A model generated the notes under the pieces. The model was not told the origin of the DNA and searched no databases. It saw nothing but the letters and a program-made list of their open reading frames with translations. Positions 36,595 to 48,999 of a DNA stretch of 64,000 nt are shown in pieces (the first letter of the stretch is position 1; each line of letters starts with the position of its first letter). The stretch is from Sinotaia quadrata (Eukaryota > Mollusca > Gastropoda > Architaenioglossa > Viviparidae). The stretch is from assembly GCA_028829895.1 (NCBI GenBank), contig CM054177.1, forward strand, positions 28,843,564-28,907,563, in the 5' to 3' direction. The translations under genes and the position numbers were made by a program.

Positions 36595-37320
36595 GATTCA
36601 GATAAAACAAGGAAAGGCTGCTTCTTCCCTGTAAAATATAATCAGGGAACAAATGCTAAGTTTCAGTTTATTCATTTAAAATCCAAATTTTTCCTTAGAT
36701 TCAAGTCTCAAATTACATTTTCCTGCAACAGTATTTATTAGCCCGATACACGCACACTGCTTAATAAATATAGCATAATAGTTTTATGAGCAGGTTCAGT
36801 AGAAACAATGTCAAGTGTTTTGCATACTACATATAACAATCATAATTCACAATTTGTAGAAGTAATAGTCTATTAACATAATATATCTCAATGTAAAATG
36901 CACGTATAACATATCAATAGAAAAATGCACGAAATATTTCTTTCTCTCTTAATAAGTCAGTTAAATCACCATTAAGTTAAAAGCTGCCTTTCATGACCAG
37001 ACTCCTTGCCACCAAATTCAAGTGATTAGACTAAAGAATTCTGTACAGCATGTAAACTTTTGATCTCAGCCTATTGGCTGGTCTCGTTTTTGTAAATCTT
37101 AACCATTGTATAATAAAAACTACTCATCCATTTGGAACTCGTTTGCATTGCATCAGCAATTTCTAGCATTTTCTCAACTTGAGTTATTTATTCCAACTCT
37201 GACACTTACAAAAAATACCATCATTAGGAGTGCCCAAGGCCGGGTCACTTTGAAAATTTAACAATTTAAATAACAATTAAATCTAGAAATAGGGATAGGC
37301 AAATTTACTCAGCCCCAGTA
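36595..37320 (-). mobile_element. Dispersed repeat family R2, copy b (reversed)
   Basis: The reverse complement follows copy a at 18791 in order: GAGTAAATTTGCCTATCCCT, ATTGTTAAATTTTCAAAGTG, CTTGGGCACTCCTAATGATG, then GGGCTAATAAATACTGTTGC and TTTTACAGGGAAGAAGCAGC. Copies a and b are closer to each other than to e or c. Confidence 0.85.
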
Positions 37321-37541
37321 GTATTGTGACATTTTACAAAAAAATAATGTGAAAGATGGTCGAAATACTTAAATAAGTTTTGAACTAAATTTAAAAAGTA
37401 AAGATTGTCGACTAAACACTTCCGTATCAGTAAAATTACAATTGAAATTATTTTTCTCTGACTTGCCTCTATTATTATTATGATTAGTGTCAACATCACT
37501 ATTATCCTTGTCATTATTGTTGTTCTTATTCCTGTTTTCAG

Positions 37542-37700
37542 CGCCTTTGGCCCTCTCTGAATTACGGTTTTAGTCGAACCCTGGGACCACGATACAATTC
37601 AGATACCGCAGAGGCTTGGCGACGTGTCTACTCGTACATCATCCTGCAAATGAAGCGTGGAATGGAGAACCCTGACATTGATCCGGCGGACGAAGCATAA
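37542..37700 (+). CDS. Globin A, exon 3 (helices G-H and C-terminus)
   Basis: Last coding exon, 52 residues and a TAA stop. It reads RLWPSLNYGFSRTLGPRY (helix G and GH corner), then DTAEAWRRVYSYIILQMKRG (helix H, with the conserved Ala-Trp and a following Tyr) and a short acidic tail MENPDIDPADEA. It joins exon 2 in phase 0 without insertion. Total length of 184 is longer than myoglobin by an N-terminal extension of about 23 residues and a C-terminal tail of about 12, as in globin X. No canonical AATAAA was seen close after the stop. Confidence 0.95.
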   Translation, partial: RLWPSLNYGFSRTLGPRYNSDTAEAWRRVYSYIILQMKRGMENPDIDPADEA

Positions 37701-38640
37701 CTGGAAGTGAATTACGTTGTTATATAATTCAGGTGGAGACAATCGTTGCCAAGACTGACAGATTGCCGTACACAGTGGTGTCTGTCTCTCTCTGCTGTTG
37801 CGTGTTCTGCCGTTATGGGGAAATCTGTGTAACGTAGTCTTATACAATACGTATTCAAGATTAATTTAATGATAAATCGTCCAAATGTTTTGGGATGAAA
37901 AGAAGTCACTTTTATAATATGTATCATCGTTTTTCTCTTTGCTCTTGTTTACATACACTTTCCTGTAAAATAATTTGCAAATACCAGAACACAGTCGACA
38001 TTAGTAGTTTGTTTGGATGGACATTACGTCCATAGTTTATTTCTCATTATTTCATTTCAGTGTGGCTGTATATTGCCCACACTGTTGGAACAGCGTCTCC
38101 CGCAAAAAAAAAAATGTAACTTTCGCCAAGTTGTCTCCTAATTTATCATGTAATTTAACGAATCAGGAGGTATCCACCCGAAACCTGAAAACCCGGAAAC
38201 CATTGGAAAGTGGCAAGGACCGCGGTGCTAAGTGAAATTCATTTTCGACAGATGACTCACACGGAGGTCCGATTTTCTCTCCCTCTAACGAGATGGCGAA
38301 AATATCGTGTTGTTTAAATTTTTCTTCCAACTACATGAAGATTTACATGTGCCTGAAAAGTACAGTGATGCCAAATATAAGAAAAACCTGTGCAATCAGG
38401 TTGCCAGAAAGTACTGACCGGTGTCCATTAGATTTTAAAATGTCGATTCATTTGAGTTTTATTTTGTTTGCAGCTTTAGACGGTATAATAGCACGTGATT
38501 GGAACACACCAAATAAGAAAGAAGAAAAAGAAAATGCGAGAAAGTTTGTTAACTAAAGAAATGTTTTCATTCAATGGCGCCACACCAAATGTGAACAGTT
38601 TGTGACGTAAGACTGAAGACAGGTATCTCAAGACATTGAT
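37701..38640. other. Globin A 3' flank, no other gene seen
   Basis: Contains the 3' UTR of globin A (end not determinable). Open frames of 72 and 87 codons at 38017-38235 and 38293-38556 are unlike anything I know and are probably chance. Confidence 0.5.
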
Positions 38641-39235
38641 TGATATCAGCTGTTCTTCAGACTGAAAGTATTGACTGACTATTCAGGCTAGCACTTATTG
38701 ACTGACTATCAGTCCTTCACATAAACTGACTACAGCTCATTGGCCGACTTGTCAGTCCTTTACAGAGCTAGACTTTTAATACTTATTGACTAACTAGTCA
38801 GTCCTTCACAGAGTTAGGCTACCACTTATTGACTGACTAATCAGTCCTTAACATAAATAGACTACCCACTTATTGACTGACTAGTCAGTTCTTCACAGAG
38901 CTAGGCTACTACTTATTTACCACTTATTGACTGACTAGTCAATCCTTCACATAGCTAGACTGGCACTTATTGATGTACTAGTCAGTCCTTCACAGAGCTA
39001 GACTACTACTTATTGACTGACTAGTCAGTCCTTCACAGAGCTAGGCTAGCACATATTGACTGACAGATTAACAGATTCGGGCTACCACTCAATGACTGAT
39101 AGTCAGTTCTTTACAGAGTCGGGCTGCCATTTATTGGTTGACTATCCAATCCTTCATAAATCCAGGCTTCCAAGTAATGACTGACTAGTTAGACAGTCCT
39201 TCACCTAACAAGTCTACCACTAGCTAGCCAGTCAA
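38640..39235. repeat. Degenerate minisatellite carrying 16-bp palindromes
   Basis: About 13 units of 40-50 bp built on TTATTGACTGACTAGTCAGT followed by CCTTCACAGAGCTAGGCTAC. The core GACTGACTAGTCAGTC (perfect at 39015-39030) is a 16-bp palindrome, present with small changes in most units. Confidence 0.9.
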
Positions 39236-39359
39236 TTACATAGCCTGGCAACTATGGATGTCTATGCAAATTTGTCAACATTTGTTTCTTTTCTTGAGAG
39301 ACTTTTGAAGTTTTTAAAAATATTTTTTGGGTGTGTTTAGCCTAGTAAGCTCAACAACG

Positions 39360-39520
39360 CACTCTTTTATGTAATAAAATAGTATACATATCTCGACCAA
39401 TATCATACATGTATTACAGTAGTATATATCACGACAAAACCCATCTATGGAATAATAGTATGTAAAATAAAGTCATCTATTTAATAAAATAGTATATATC
39501 TCGACAAAATCATACCATAG
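39360..39520. repeat. AT-rich degenerate repeat
   Basis: Repeated AATAAAATAGTATATATCTC and CGACAAAAT blocks, three loose copies. Confidence 0.7.
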
Positions 39521-39779
39521 TACATAATTCTGAATTCCTCATATTTATATACTCAAACTAATCAATCTATAATCCGTCACTTGGACGATATGACAATTTG
39601 CCCAGTTGAATTTACTCTCTACCAACTAATCAACCAACTAAATACCCAACCAACTGACCAGCTAACCATTCACTACTATTAACCACCAGTATGGGCCAAC
39701 CAGCTAACCCACCAGTCAGCAGAAGAAAACCACAAACAAACCATTCATAGTAACTAACAAAGGAACTGCGAAAGGAATA

Positions 39780-40050
39780 AGCCTACACACTTAACCAATC
39801 AACCAGTCAACCAAACACTTAATCAATGAACCAGTTATCCACACACTTAACCAATCAACCAGTCAACCAAACACTTAATCAATGAACCAGTTATCCACAC
39901 ACTTAACCAATCAACCAGTCAACCAAACACTTAATCAATGAACCAGTTATCCACACATTTAACCAATCAACCAGACAACCACACATAACTAATAACCAGA
40001 CAACCACACATTAACCAATAAATCAGTCAACCACCCGGACAACCAATCAA
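39780..40050. repeat. 56-bp minisatellite, 3 copies plus degenerate tail
   Basis: CACTTAACCAATCAACCAGT at 39788, 39844 and 39900, each followed by AATCAATGAACCAGTTATCC. The preceding 39,600-39,780 is a looser AACCAACTA-type array. Confidence 0.95.
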
Positions 40051-40374
40051 CTTACTAAGCAGTTAGTCGAAAGAAAGAAGTTAAAAATAAAGTGAAGGAA
40101 ACAAAATTTGTTTGTTAGGCAAAGTAGTTTATTTCTTGTTGCACAGTTTTTATTTTGATGTATTAAACAGTGATAATAATACAAATTTTACATATAGCCC
40201 AATTAAATAGAATTACTTTAATAAATATATAAACATAATTATGTTTAAATTACTAAACAGATGCAACATTTATTTTCTAAAAGTGAAAAAGTGTTTAGCC
40301 ATATCAAAACAAATCACAATACAACATACAGCTATTCTTTGTATAAAAAAAGTATTTTATACACAATCACAGCA

Positions 40375-40525
40375 AATCACAATTCAACATTCAATAGCCA
40401 TTCATTATAGAAATAAGTATTTATATACTTTCACAACCAATCACAATTCAGCATTCAATAGCCATTCATTGTAGAAATAAGTATTTATATATTTTCACAA
40501 CCAATCACAATTCAACTTGCTTCAT
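40375..40525. repeat. 64-bp minisatellite, 2.3 copies
   Basis: AATCACAATTCAACATTCAA starts units at 40375, 40439 and 40503. No gene was seen in 40,525-41,700. Confidence 0.9.
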
Positions 40526-41699
40526 TGGTATAGTTGGTATAGTTTTTATTTTATACACTATCACAATTCAACAAACAACTGCTCCTTGATAAGAAAAGTA
40601 TTGTACACTATCTTACGTGAGGGGGTTTATACACGAATCTGATGTAATATTAATTATTAAGATTATTAGTTTAGATATTCAATATTAATAACAATAGTCT
40701 CATGGTCTAGCCTACTCCTTCTGTAACTATAATGTCATCTGTTGCAATAATTTAACGGGATAATTATTCAACTTAAGATAATGACGAGTAGACTAGTTAA
40801 CGTTGTGACTAGGATCGGCGAATATTATCTCCTCTTAATTAATTACTCTCCTCCGTCCACTACACGGCTCGCCCCCCAGCCGATCTCAATTAACTATCTT
40901 TTAAAAATGAATTAAGATTTGGAAAAAGATAACAACAATTTAATTATAGGAATAACAAAAATAATAATTACAAGTTGCAATGAATTAGAAAGTGAACACA
41001 CTCTATAAACGTTTTCCTCCCCATATCCTCTCTATTCAGTTTATTAACATATTTCAGATCATTCACAAGAGTCCTGAGAACCTAACTTATGTCTCGTTAC
41101 AAGATGGACTTGATAGACACAATGAAAACAACCACATGGCGGTGTACCTACAGATTTGATCTTTGACTGGAGGTAGTGATCTTACCGATGGCCATCTCAT
41201 GAAACCCCCAACTTCCCCACTGGTGCAACAATGACCCTGGAGTGTCTCATTATTTAGTTTACTGAATTACGTCACTGGAAGGCCATAATTCTCCGAGACT
41301 GTAGTCTTCAAAACCCAGCTAGACAAAATATAACATCTCTTTTGTAGTCTAGCATAATTAAATTTTAATGTCCAATTTAGTGGTGGTAGTGAGAATATAT
41401 AATGCCATTCATTACGATACCACTATCCAGTAATCAATAATAACTTTGATGTCATTTCTATAATACTGTCGCATTAAATCAATAAGTGTTAGCATACTTG
41501 CTAATTCCACAATCAAAGAATTTCTCCATATGTTAAGAATTACATCTCTGTCAGTTGTATTATCAGTTATTTTCAAATAATCAAAAGAAATACATTTTAT
41601 ACGCATTTCACTTATATGTGAATAAAGAAATTCATTATTGTCAACTTAGAGTTTCACAATAAAGAAAACTGGCGTTTATAGCATATATTCTTTAAAAAT

Positions 41700-42500
41700 T
41701 GCATCACAAATTCATTCAATGGGGATGGACTGAAAGTTTCTTTGTTGAAGAAGTACTCTATTCTAATCACTTTGAATCTGAACATAACTCTAGTCTGGTC
41801 ATAAAGGCAATCATTAACTATTGTTAATTTACCCACTGATAAAGAAAGAATGGACTCAGAATATTTAATACATGTTTGCTATTGATCTATGATTTGAATT
41901 AGAGAATGCTTATGTAATTGAACCATTATTTCTATGTTCATTAATTTGACTACGTTGTACACTATACTTGTAAATTTTGATAGATACTATATTTCTTATG
42001 CTGTGTGTGCTAACGAAATTGTTGCAGGACTTGTAAATTGAGAATGTTTGTAAGAAAGGAGTTTAGAGATGAAATATGCCTGAAATTTAGTGCTGCATAA
42101 ATTTGACTTTTGCAGAGTAATCACACCTTTTTACCTTTCACTTCAAGCAGCACTGACTACTGTACTTGCTTGGTCACGTTGGCATGTGAATCCAGCGTTG
42201 TCATCAACTTATCAGTAAAACGTGTTGCTATAAGTTGATTTCTGTGAATTTAGTTTTGAGCGCGAATACAGCAGAAATGGTGGCTTGAGTATGGTCTCAA
42301 GAATTCACAAAGATTATTTTGAATGTTCCTTGTGGTGCGTTGAGTAATACACATGGAAATTAGAGACATTCCTATTTATGTGCTTGATAGTGCATGTGAA
42401 ATTCTCTACGATATGCTTTGTGAGCTCATTGAAGATTCTGGAACTGTTGTGTAACTGCCTAGAATGGATACGCGAGGCCATCACCCAAATAAAAAACAGT
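41700..42500 (+). mobile_element. Dispersed repeat family R2, copy c (5'-truncated)
   Basis: Matches copy e (58683-59725) from about 230 bp into the element: TTTCTTTGTTGAAGAA, TCTGGTCATAAAGGC, TGTTTGCTATTGATCTATGA, AATTTAGTGCTGCAT, and GTGTGCTAA near 42,005. The short minus-strand open frames over it are not genes. Confidence 0.85.
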
Positions 42501-42752
42501 GACTTGTTGCAAACCACATGATTGTGAACTCATGCTGATGACAGCCACCATCTTTGGGGTTATGTGCATTTGACTTTCATTATTTCTCTGAAACTCTACT
42601 CTTTATTTCCGTAATGATATCTATGAACCTGACTATATATTTATGTTAATTGACTGCTTATATCTATGCTAGGATAAACCAAATGATTGTCCAGCATTAT
42701 TTAAACATTGGTGTGACATGATGTCACGTTCTTTTGATTATATTCCTATGTT

Positions 42753-43136
42753 GTATATTTGATTGTTGATTTAATAAATGTATTATTAAATTTATTGACC
42801 TTCTTACACATATGGATAAACTTATGTTGGAGAAGAAATTGTGGAGGGAGGCTCGGAAAATATAGATTAAAAGACGGAATTATCTTTTCTTTTACTAAGA
42901 AGTTTCCACCTACTGAAATATCGTGTGACGGTAATGTTTATCTTTAATGTTGTGGAAGAGAGAAAACGTTTACAGCTCCTGCATATCTGCCCAGTGAGAG
43001 AGACGAGTAATGTCTTATGGAGAATTATTAATAAATAAATAAACATAAATTAAGATTCTCATCACTTGTAATTATTTATGGGTAATTAATTAACAATAAT
43101 AATCATAACTGATAACTAATGTGGCATTGGCGTCAC
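42753..43136 (-). mobile_element. Dispersed repeat family R1, copy 2 (reversed)
   Basis: The reverse complement reads GACGCCAATGCCACATTAGT to TTTATTAAATCAACAATCAA, covering all blocks of copy 1 with substitutions and small indels. Confidence 0.88.
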
Positions 43137-43139
43137 ATA

Positions 43140-43620
43140 TATTTATACTTTACATCCAACATAATTATACTTTACATGCAACATAATTATACCTTATATG
43201 TAACATAATTATATTTACGTTAAATGTAACTAAACATACACCATAGCTATACTTTATATACAACACAGCTATACTTTATATACAACATAGCTATACTTTA
43301 CATACAACATAGCTATACTTTATATACAAGCTATACTTATATACAACATAGCTATACTTTATATACAAGCCATACTTTATATACAACATAGCTATACTTT
43401 ACGTAAAACAGCTATATTTTATATACAACATAGCTGTATTTTACATGCAACATAACTATATTTTATATACAACATAACTATACGTAAAACATACCTATAC
43501 TCACATTTAATACAGTTATACTGAACGTGTGATATGGCTATGGTTACGTTTAACATAGTTTACTTCACGTGCAATATAGCTACTATACCTTACGCATAAC
43601 ATATCTATACTTCATCTACC
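43140..43620. repeat. 21-23 bp minisatellite
   Basis: Units of the form ATAGCTATACTTTATATACAAC, clear at 43,250-43,450 and degenerate outward. The array abuts the R1 copy. Confidence 0.9.
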
Positions 43621-43744
43621 TTACATGTAACATACATAAACTTACTTGTAACATTAATGCATTGAGGTGCAGCGTCATTAATTTATTTGCTATTTACACA
43701 GGAATGTAAATATAAAATTATATTATAAAGTGAAGATAATGATT

Positions 43745-43905
43745 TGTTTATTTGCGCATGTATCCAGATATGTCTGTGTGTACATGTATCCAGATATGTT
43801 TGTGTGTACATGTATCCAGAAATGTCTATGTATGCATGTATCCAGATGTGTTTCTGTGTACATGTATCCAGGTGTATTAATGTGTACGTGTATCCAGATG
43901 TGTTT
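43745..43905. repeat. 27-bp minisatellite, 6 copies
   Basis: Unit: TACATGTATCCAGATATGTT followed by TGTGTG. Confidence 0.93.
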
Positions 43906-43909
43906 AATC

Positions 43910-45535
43910 CATTTGTGAAATGATCCCATGCTAATGTATTGAGGACACAATCTAATAGAGTTCTCAAGATGCTGGATTCAGAGTAGGGCCACATGGATGT
44001 AAGATTTTGACTCCAAAGTAGGACCACGCTACTGTAAGAAGCTGACTCCAAAGTATGGCCACACTGTTATCATTTCTACTCTCAGCTTTGTATATGTTTT
44101 GGGTGACTGTATGCTTGTTTATTTGTGTGTGTGTGTATGAGTACGTTTCTGTATATGCACGTGTATATGAGCATTTATGAGTATGTGTGATTGCGTATTG
44201 TGCGTATGTTTATGCGTGTGTTTTAAGCTTATTATGGGTGTATCTAGGCTTATTAAGACTTTTATTTATTAATTTAATTGGTTTCAATCTCATAGCCCAG
44301 ATGTTGATTTCCTTCCTCTCTATTCATTTTTACAATGATACAACGATATGCGCCACCCACACTTTCATTGAACACACACACACACTGCAATAAACAACGC
44401 ATAAACATAAATAGGCCTAAATACTGCATAAAGACACACAAATGCAAACATACCGAATTAACAACCCACTGCACGCTCACACATACCAGCAGCGTGCACA
44501 TAGCCGAGGCATATCGGATACATGTAATATCTCTATATGTGTGAAAGTCAGTGTGAAATTTGAGTAAATGGTTAAATATTTCCATGGATAGATTTGATGT
44601 TATTGGAAGTAGACCAATAGAAATAGAAAAACACCACGCGGAGAACTGAGGGAAAATAGCCTGAAAAAAATCTTTTGTTTCCGTTCAATTTGTGGAGAAT
44701 CTGTACTAAGAGAGAATAGCGGGAAAAACTAGGACCCATGTTAAGTAACTCTAAATGAGCAAAGTCAAAGAGTAGGCCCTATCTTTCATTTGTGTCAGTT
44801 CTGTGATTGTTTGACAACTTCGTTTAATTCTCCTTGTCTTTCTCCTTGTAGGTAAAATGCTGTAAACACAAAAGACGTGTTAAACAAACAAAAATAAATG
44901 AAAATACACACACGCGCACGCTGATACCTTTTGTCTTTCATACAAACGCCTATTACCGCATTTTCATACATGAGTTGTGTGTGCGCACACAGAGTAAAAT
45001 ATGACTTTAAGCACGAGGCAATGTGCAGCAGTCATGTGTATAAGTTAATTATTATTTTAACGCTACAAACTGAAATAATATGGTCGCTACAACAAGGTGT
45101 TCTTTGTATGAGTTTTGTTTACCACTTACAGGAAGTGGTAAGGTGAAATAGATTTGCAGTTCTTATCAACAGCGACTCTGCAATGCTAAATCTGCTGCTC
45201 TCCGTACTTAATAAATACATTTTTAAAAATTGTAAAAGCCCAGAAATAAATAACTTTTCACAAAGCGTAAATGTGCTAAACATGAGACCATCAACTGTTA
45301 TTATTAGTTTATGTAAAAAATAAATACAAATATAAATATAATCAAGAAATGGCGTCTTTAAAACACAAGCAAAAAATATAAGAAAATAAAAGTATTAAAA
45401 CATATCTTGAAGACTACATAAAATGATAACAAATTTTGTAAAATATATAGTACACAACATAAACACATTAATTACAACTTAGAAAACAAGAAGAATAGAA
45501 AAAAAAGACCATAAACAAACAAGAGCAAAAGAAAA
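43910..45535. other. Intergenic, no gene seen
   Basis: Low-complexity GT-rich stretch at 44,110-44,230 and a short CA run at 44,374; the rest is AT-rich with no recognisable coding sequence. Confidence 0.6.
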
Positions 45536-45539
45536 GAAT

Positions 45540-45888
45540 AATAACTTAGCAGAGTAAAAACAAGTTAGAATAGTTAGCAGAGTAAAAACAAGTTAGAATA
45601 GTTAGCAGAGTAAATACAAGTTAGAATAGTTAGCAGAGTAAATACAAGATAGAATAGTTAGCAGAGTAAATACAAGATAGAATAGTTAGCAGAGTAATAA
45701 CAAGTTAGAATAGTTAGCAGAGTAAATACAAGATAGAATAGTTAGCAGAGTAATAACAACTTAGAATAGTTAGCAGAGTAAATACAAGATAGAATAGTTA
45801 GCAGAGTAAATACAAGATAGAATAGTTAGCAGAGTAAATACAAGATAGAATATTAGCAGAGTAAATACAAGATAGAATAGTTAGCAGA
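45540..45888. repeat. 28-bp minisatellite next to a LINE fragment
   Basis: About 12 units of GTTAGCAGAGTAAATACAAG plus ATAGAATA. The last unit ends GTTAGCAGAGTG exactly where the retrotransposon sequence begins. Looser AGCAGAGTAATAA copies reappear at 46,380-46,555 on the other side. Confidence 0.95.
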
Positions 45889-46345
45889 GTGACATGCCCA
45901 TACCATTTCATTTTGTGTTTTTTCACAATGGTCAATAGATCTTCATAGGGCCCAATGGCTTGCCTAATTCTGTTTTCCATTTCCTCATTCGTGACATGAT
46001 CTCTATACGAAATACCAAGCAACCTTCGAAAGCATCTCATTTAAGTAGCTTGTATCCTCCTTTCGAGATCCAGTGTGAGAGTCCATGACACATGCATATA
46101 AAAACACAGATACAACCAAGGAGTGCATCAGTCTGATCTTTGAGCTGACTGAGATGTTTCTGTCTTTTCAAACTGTCTTCAGCATTGCCATTGCTGCTAT
46201 TGTCAGCGCAATTCTGTACAATATTTCTGGTTTTTATCCTTCGTCTGTCACGATGGCTCCTAAATACTAGAATTTATTAACTATTTCCAGTTTCTGATCA
46301 CCAATCATAATGTCATTGCCAATGCCACAGGTATTGTTGGTCATC
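45889..46345 (-). pseudogene. Non-LTR retrotransposon RT C-terminal fragment
   Basis: The minus strand encodes the tail of a LINE-type endonuclease-reverse transcriptase. In order it shows NNTCGIGNDIMIGDQKLEIV, YLGAIVTDEG, ISVSSKIRLMHSLVVSVFLY with AC, then MRCFRRLLGISYRDHVTNEE and KMKWYGHVT. The F-x-YLGA...SKIRL...YAC order and the RRLLGISYRDHVTNEE...WYGHV block are typical of the RT thumb region of elements common in marine invertebrates (RTE-like; clade not certain). It is dead: in-frame stops fall after VNKF, before KPEIL and after KTV, a frameshift follows YACV, and the element stops abruptly at a minisatellite. RT palm and endonuclease domains are absent. Confidence 0.9.
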
Positions 46346-46718
46346 ATTTTTTAAACAATTATTAAAAGAATTAATATTTATTAGCAGTGTATCATTAATT
46401 TGAAAACGTTAACAGAATAATAACTTTAAAACATTACCAGAGTAATAGCAAATAAAAATATTAACAGCATGTAAGAAACTAAAATCATAATCAAAATAAT
46501 AACAAATCACAAACATCAGAGTAATATTAAATGTAAAATATTAGCAGAGTAATAATGTTCAACAAACAGACACGCACCCCGCTGGGCCGCCGGACAATGA
46601 TATAGTGGGGGAAAGTTCAGGTTTCACCAGGCAATCATGTTTTCACAGAAAACAAAAACTCTGCGAACGTTTACAAAAATATTTATATTTTGTTTTGAGG
46701 ACGAACATATATATATAT

Positions 46719-46721
<3 letters not shown>

Positions 46722-46786
<65 letters not shown>
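46722..46786. repeat. (CA)n microsatellite
   Basis: Perfect CA run preceded by a short (AT)n. Peptides read from it are artefacts. No gene was found in 46,800-47,270. Confidence 0.97.
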
Positions 46787-46787
<1 letters not shown>

Positions 46788-47671
46788 TAATAGTCTTATC
46801 CACTCGCATTCAATCTTCAAGACACACAGAGGTCACTCATCTTTAAGGTGTGGGGTGGGGAGGGGAGAAGAAATAAAAAGACACATAGACTTTATATATA
46901 TATATGTGATTATCTTAAACATTTTCCGTGTATTTTTAACGAAGTGGAATAATTACTTTACAGTGAACATCTCAATACACAAAACAACGAGACCTCGTTT
47001 TGAAGAAAATGCCAAGTTGGGAGAGAGTGATTACATTTGTTTATATTTCCCCCAAATATATAAACAATAATATTCTTGTGTACATTACTTTACGCCTAAA
47101 CAGAAAGAAAGAGGCTGTGTGACTATGTTCATTCTTCAGTTTTATTAAAGAATAATTAAACTTGGCATGTAGCCATATCACCGAGGCAAATCATATTGCA
47201 ATTAAAATGCATTCAGTTTCACTTAGTCGACTAGAGTTGTTTGCCCCTAGAACACATCTGACACGAAGAGAGAATGCGGTTAGAACTATTGAGTTGTCGT
47301 CGTAGTAGTAGTTCCGCTATCTATGCGCCAAAAGGGATTGCGTTAGAACTTTTCATCTTGTCGATGTTTTCGGTTCTTGGTGGATTCCTGTGGGGCCTTC
47401 CTCCTTTCTCTGGTATTCAAGGAGGGTGGCTACCTGCTTCCATAAGAATACAACACAATAATTCTTCTCTCTGTAGCGATATTAATAATTCCAATCCAAG
47501 AACCTGTGTCGTCTCAAACTTGTGTACACATCTGCTGGAAACTTTCGTTCATCATTAACACCTGCTTTTTCAACATTTCTGAAAGTATGTTTCATGTCAT
47601 TACTCATTTTTTGTTTGGGTTAGGATCTATCCACTTAGGATGTGCTGTTCTTGGAGCCGAGACAGAAAGCG

Positions 47672-47825
47672 ACAACTATGCATTTGTCAATTCGTTAACA
47701 ACAACAGCTCTACACACTCTGTTACTGTGGTTTCCAACTATGCATTTGTCACTTCATTAACAACATCAGCACTACACACTCTGTCAATGTGGTTTCCAAC
47801 CATGCATTTGTCAATTCATTTTATT
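47672..47825. repeat. 63-bp minisatellite, 2.4 copies
   Basis: CAACTATGCATTTGTCAATT at 47672, 47735 and 47798 (with substitutions), each followed by ACACACTCTGT. Confidence 0.93.
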
Positions 47826-47933
47826 TCTGTTGCTCTTTGTATACGTACTGTATATTTGTTAGGCATTATTTCCATTTTGTTTTCTTATAGCATTGTTAGT
47901 GTTCTTTTGCGTTTATACAGCTTTCATAGAGAC

Positions 47934-47979
<46 letters not shown>

Positions 47980-48012
47980 TGTGTGTGTGTGTGTGTGTGT
48001 GTGTTTGTGTGT
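47934..48012. repeat. (GT)n microsatellite
   Basis: GT run with two single-base interruptions. No gene was seen in 48,020-48,540. Confidence 0.97.
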
Positions 48013-48549
48013 GTACGCGTAAGTATTGACAAGAGCTTGGGTCTTGAATAAGTGCTTCATTTTTATTTCTTTTTTATTATTATAGTCATGATTTTGTTCT
48101 CTTGGCACAGTAATTAGGGACTTGCAAACTCTATAATAACTTCCTATTAGTTAAAGAAACACACAGCACAAAACAAGGGGAGACTAATTAATCCTCTAGT
48201 GTCACCACGATAAATTCTCATTACGCGCAGATCTAGTAGATACCACGTCATCACGGGTAATTACTTGAAGAGAAAAACGTCTGTGTGCAAGAGATAGAAG
48301 AGGACAGAAAAAGATTATATAGCAACGTATTATGGTCAGACATCTCCCCATCCCCTCCTAAATTATGACGCATGCACAGAATAAAAAAAATAAATTGGAA
48401 AAGAGAATTAATTTCTATTTTATTTTGGGTCTAGAGGTTGTGTTTGGTGGAAAGAAGGGCACCGCGAGCTTGCCTTAAGATCTGATTGAAAGTGATGAAG
48501 TTGTGTTTTGAGAGCGAGCTTTAGCGGGCTGAGTGGTTATTTCCCTTTG

Positions 48550-48735
48550 TGAGGAAAGGTAAAAATGAAAAGTCCTTGGTACACTCTCACTTGTGAGGAA
48601 AGGTAAAAATGAAAAGTCCTTGGTACACTCTCACTCGTGAGGAAAGGTAAAATGAAAAGCCCTGGGTACACTCTTACTTGTGAGGATAGGTAAAATGAAA
48701 AGTTCTGGATACACTCTCACTTGTGAGGAAGGTTG
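48550..48735. repeat. 44-47 bp minisatellite, 4 copies
   Basis: Unit: TTGTGAGGAAAGGTAAAAAT, then GAAAAGTCCTTGGTACACTC, then TCAC. The adjoining 48,730-48,920 has loose repeats (TTAGTTCTAGC, AGTATTTAAAACTAG). Confidence 0.93.
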
Positions 48736-48999
48736 CCGCATTGCTTAATTTTAGTGTACGCCCAAAACTGGATATCACAATGCTTAACTCTAGCATAAGC
48801 AAAATTGGTATCGCAGAGCTTAGTTCTAGCTTAGGTAAAAGTGATATGGTAGTATTTAAAACTAGTGTAGATACAACTGATATGGCAGTACCAAGATATG
48901 GCAAGACCAAGTGAAATGGAATCTAGGTCAGCCACAAATAAGAATAAATTCGTATGAAATGAGTAATTCCCATTCTTAGAATCAAGATTGCAAAATTTA

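Larger units (their letters stand above)
34501..37541 (+). other. Globin A intron 2, 3,041 bp
   Basis: GT-AG intron at G7.0, phase 0 (acceptor CCTGTTTTCAG). It holds the 46-bp minisatellite, a short duplicated AT repeat, a truncated R1 copy and a full-length reversed R2 copy. The rest (35,360-35,860 and 36,080-36,590) shows nothing recognisable. Confidence 0.9.

Noticed and set aside
43683..44051. 122-codon minus-strand frame rich in Tyr-Thr-His-Leu-Asp
   Set aside because: Most of it is the 27-bp minisatellite, whose period is a multiple of three.
47274..47558. 94-codon frame with a hydrophobic stretch (ELFILSMFSVLGGFLWGL)
   Set aside because: Considered as a membrane-protein exon, but no family motif, no clear splice sites and no partner exon were found.
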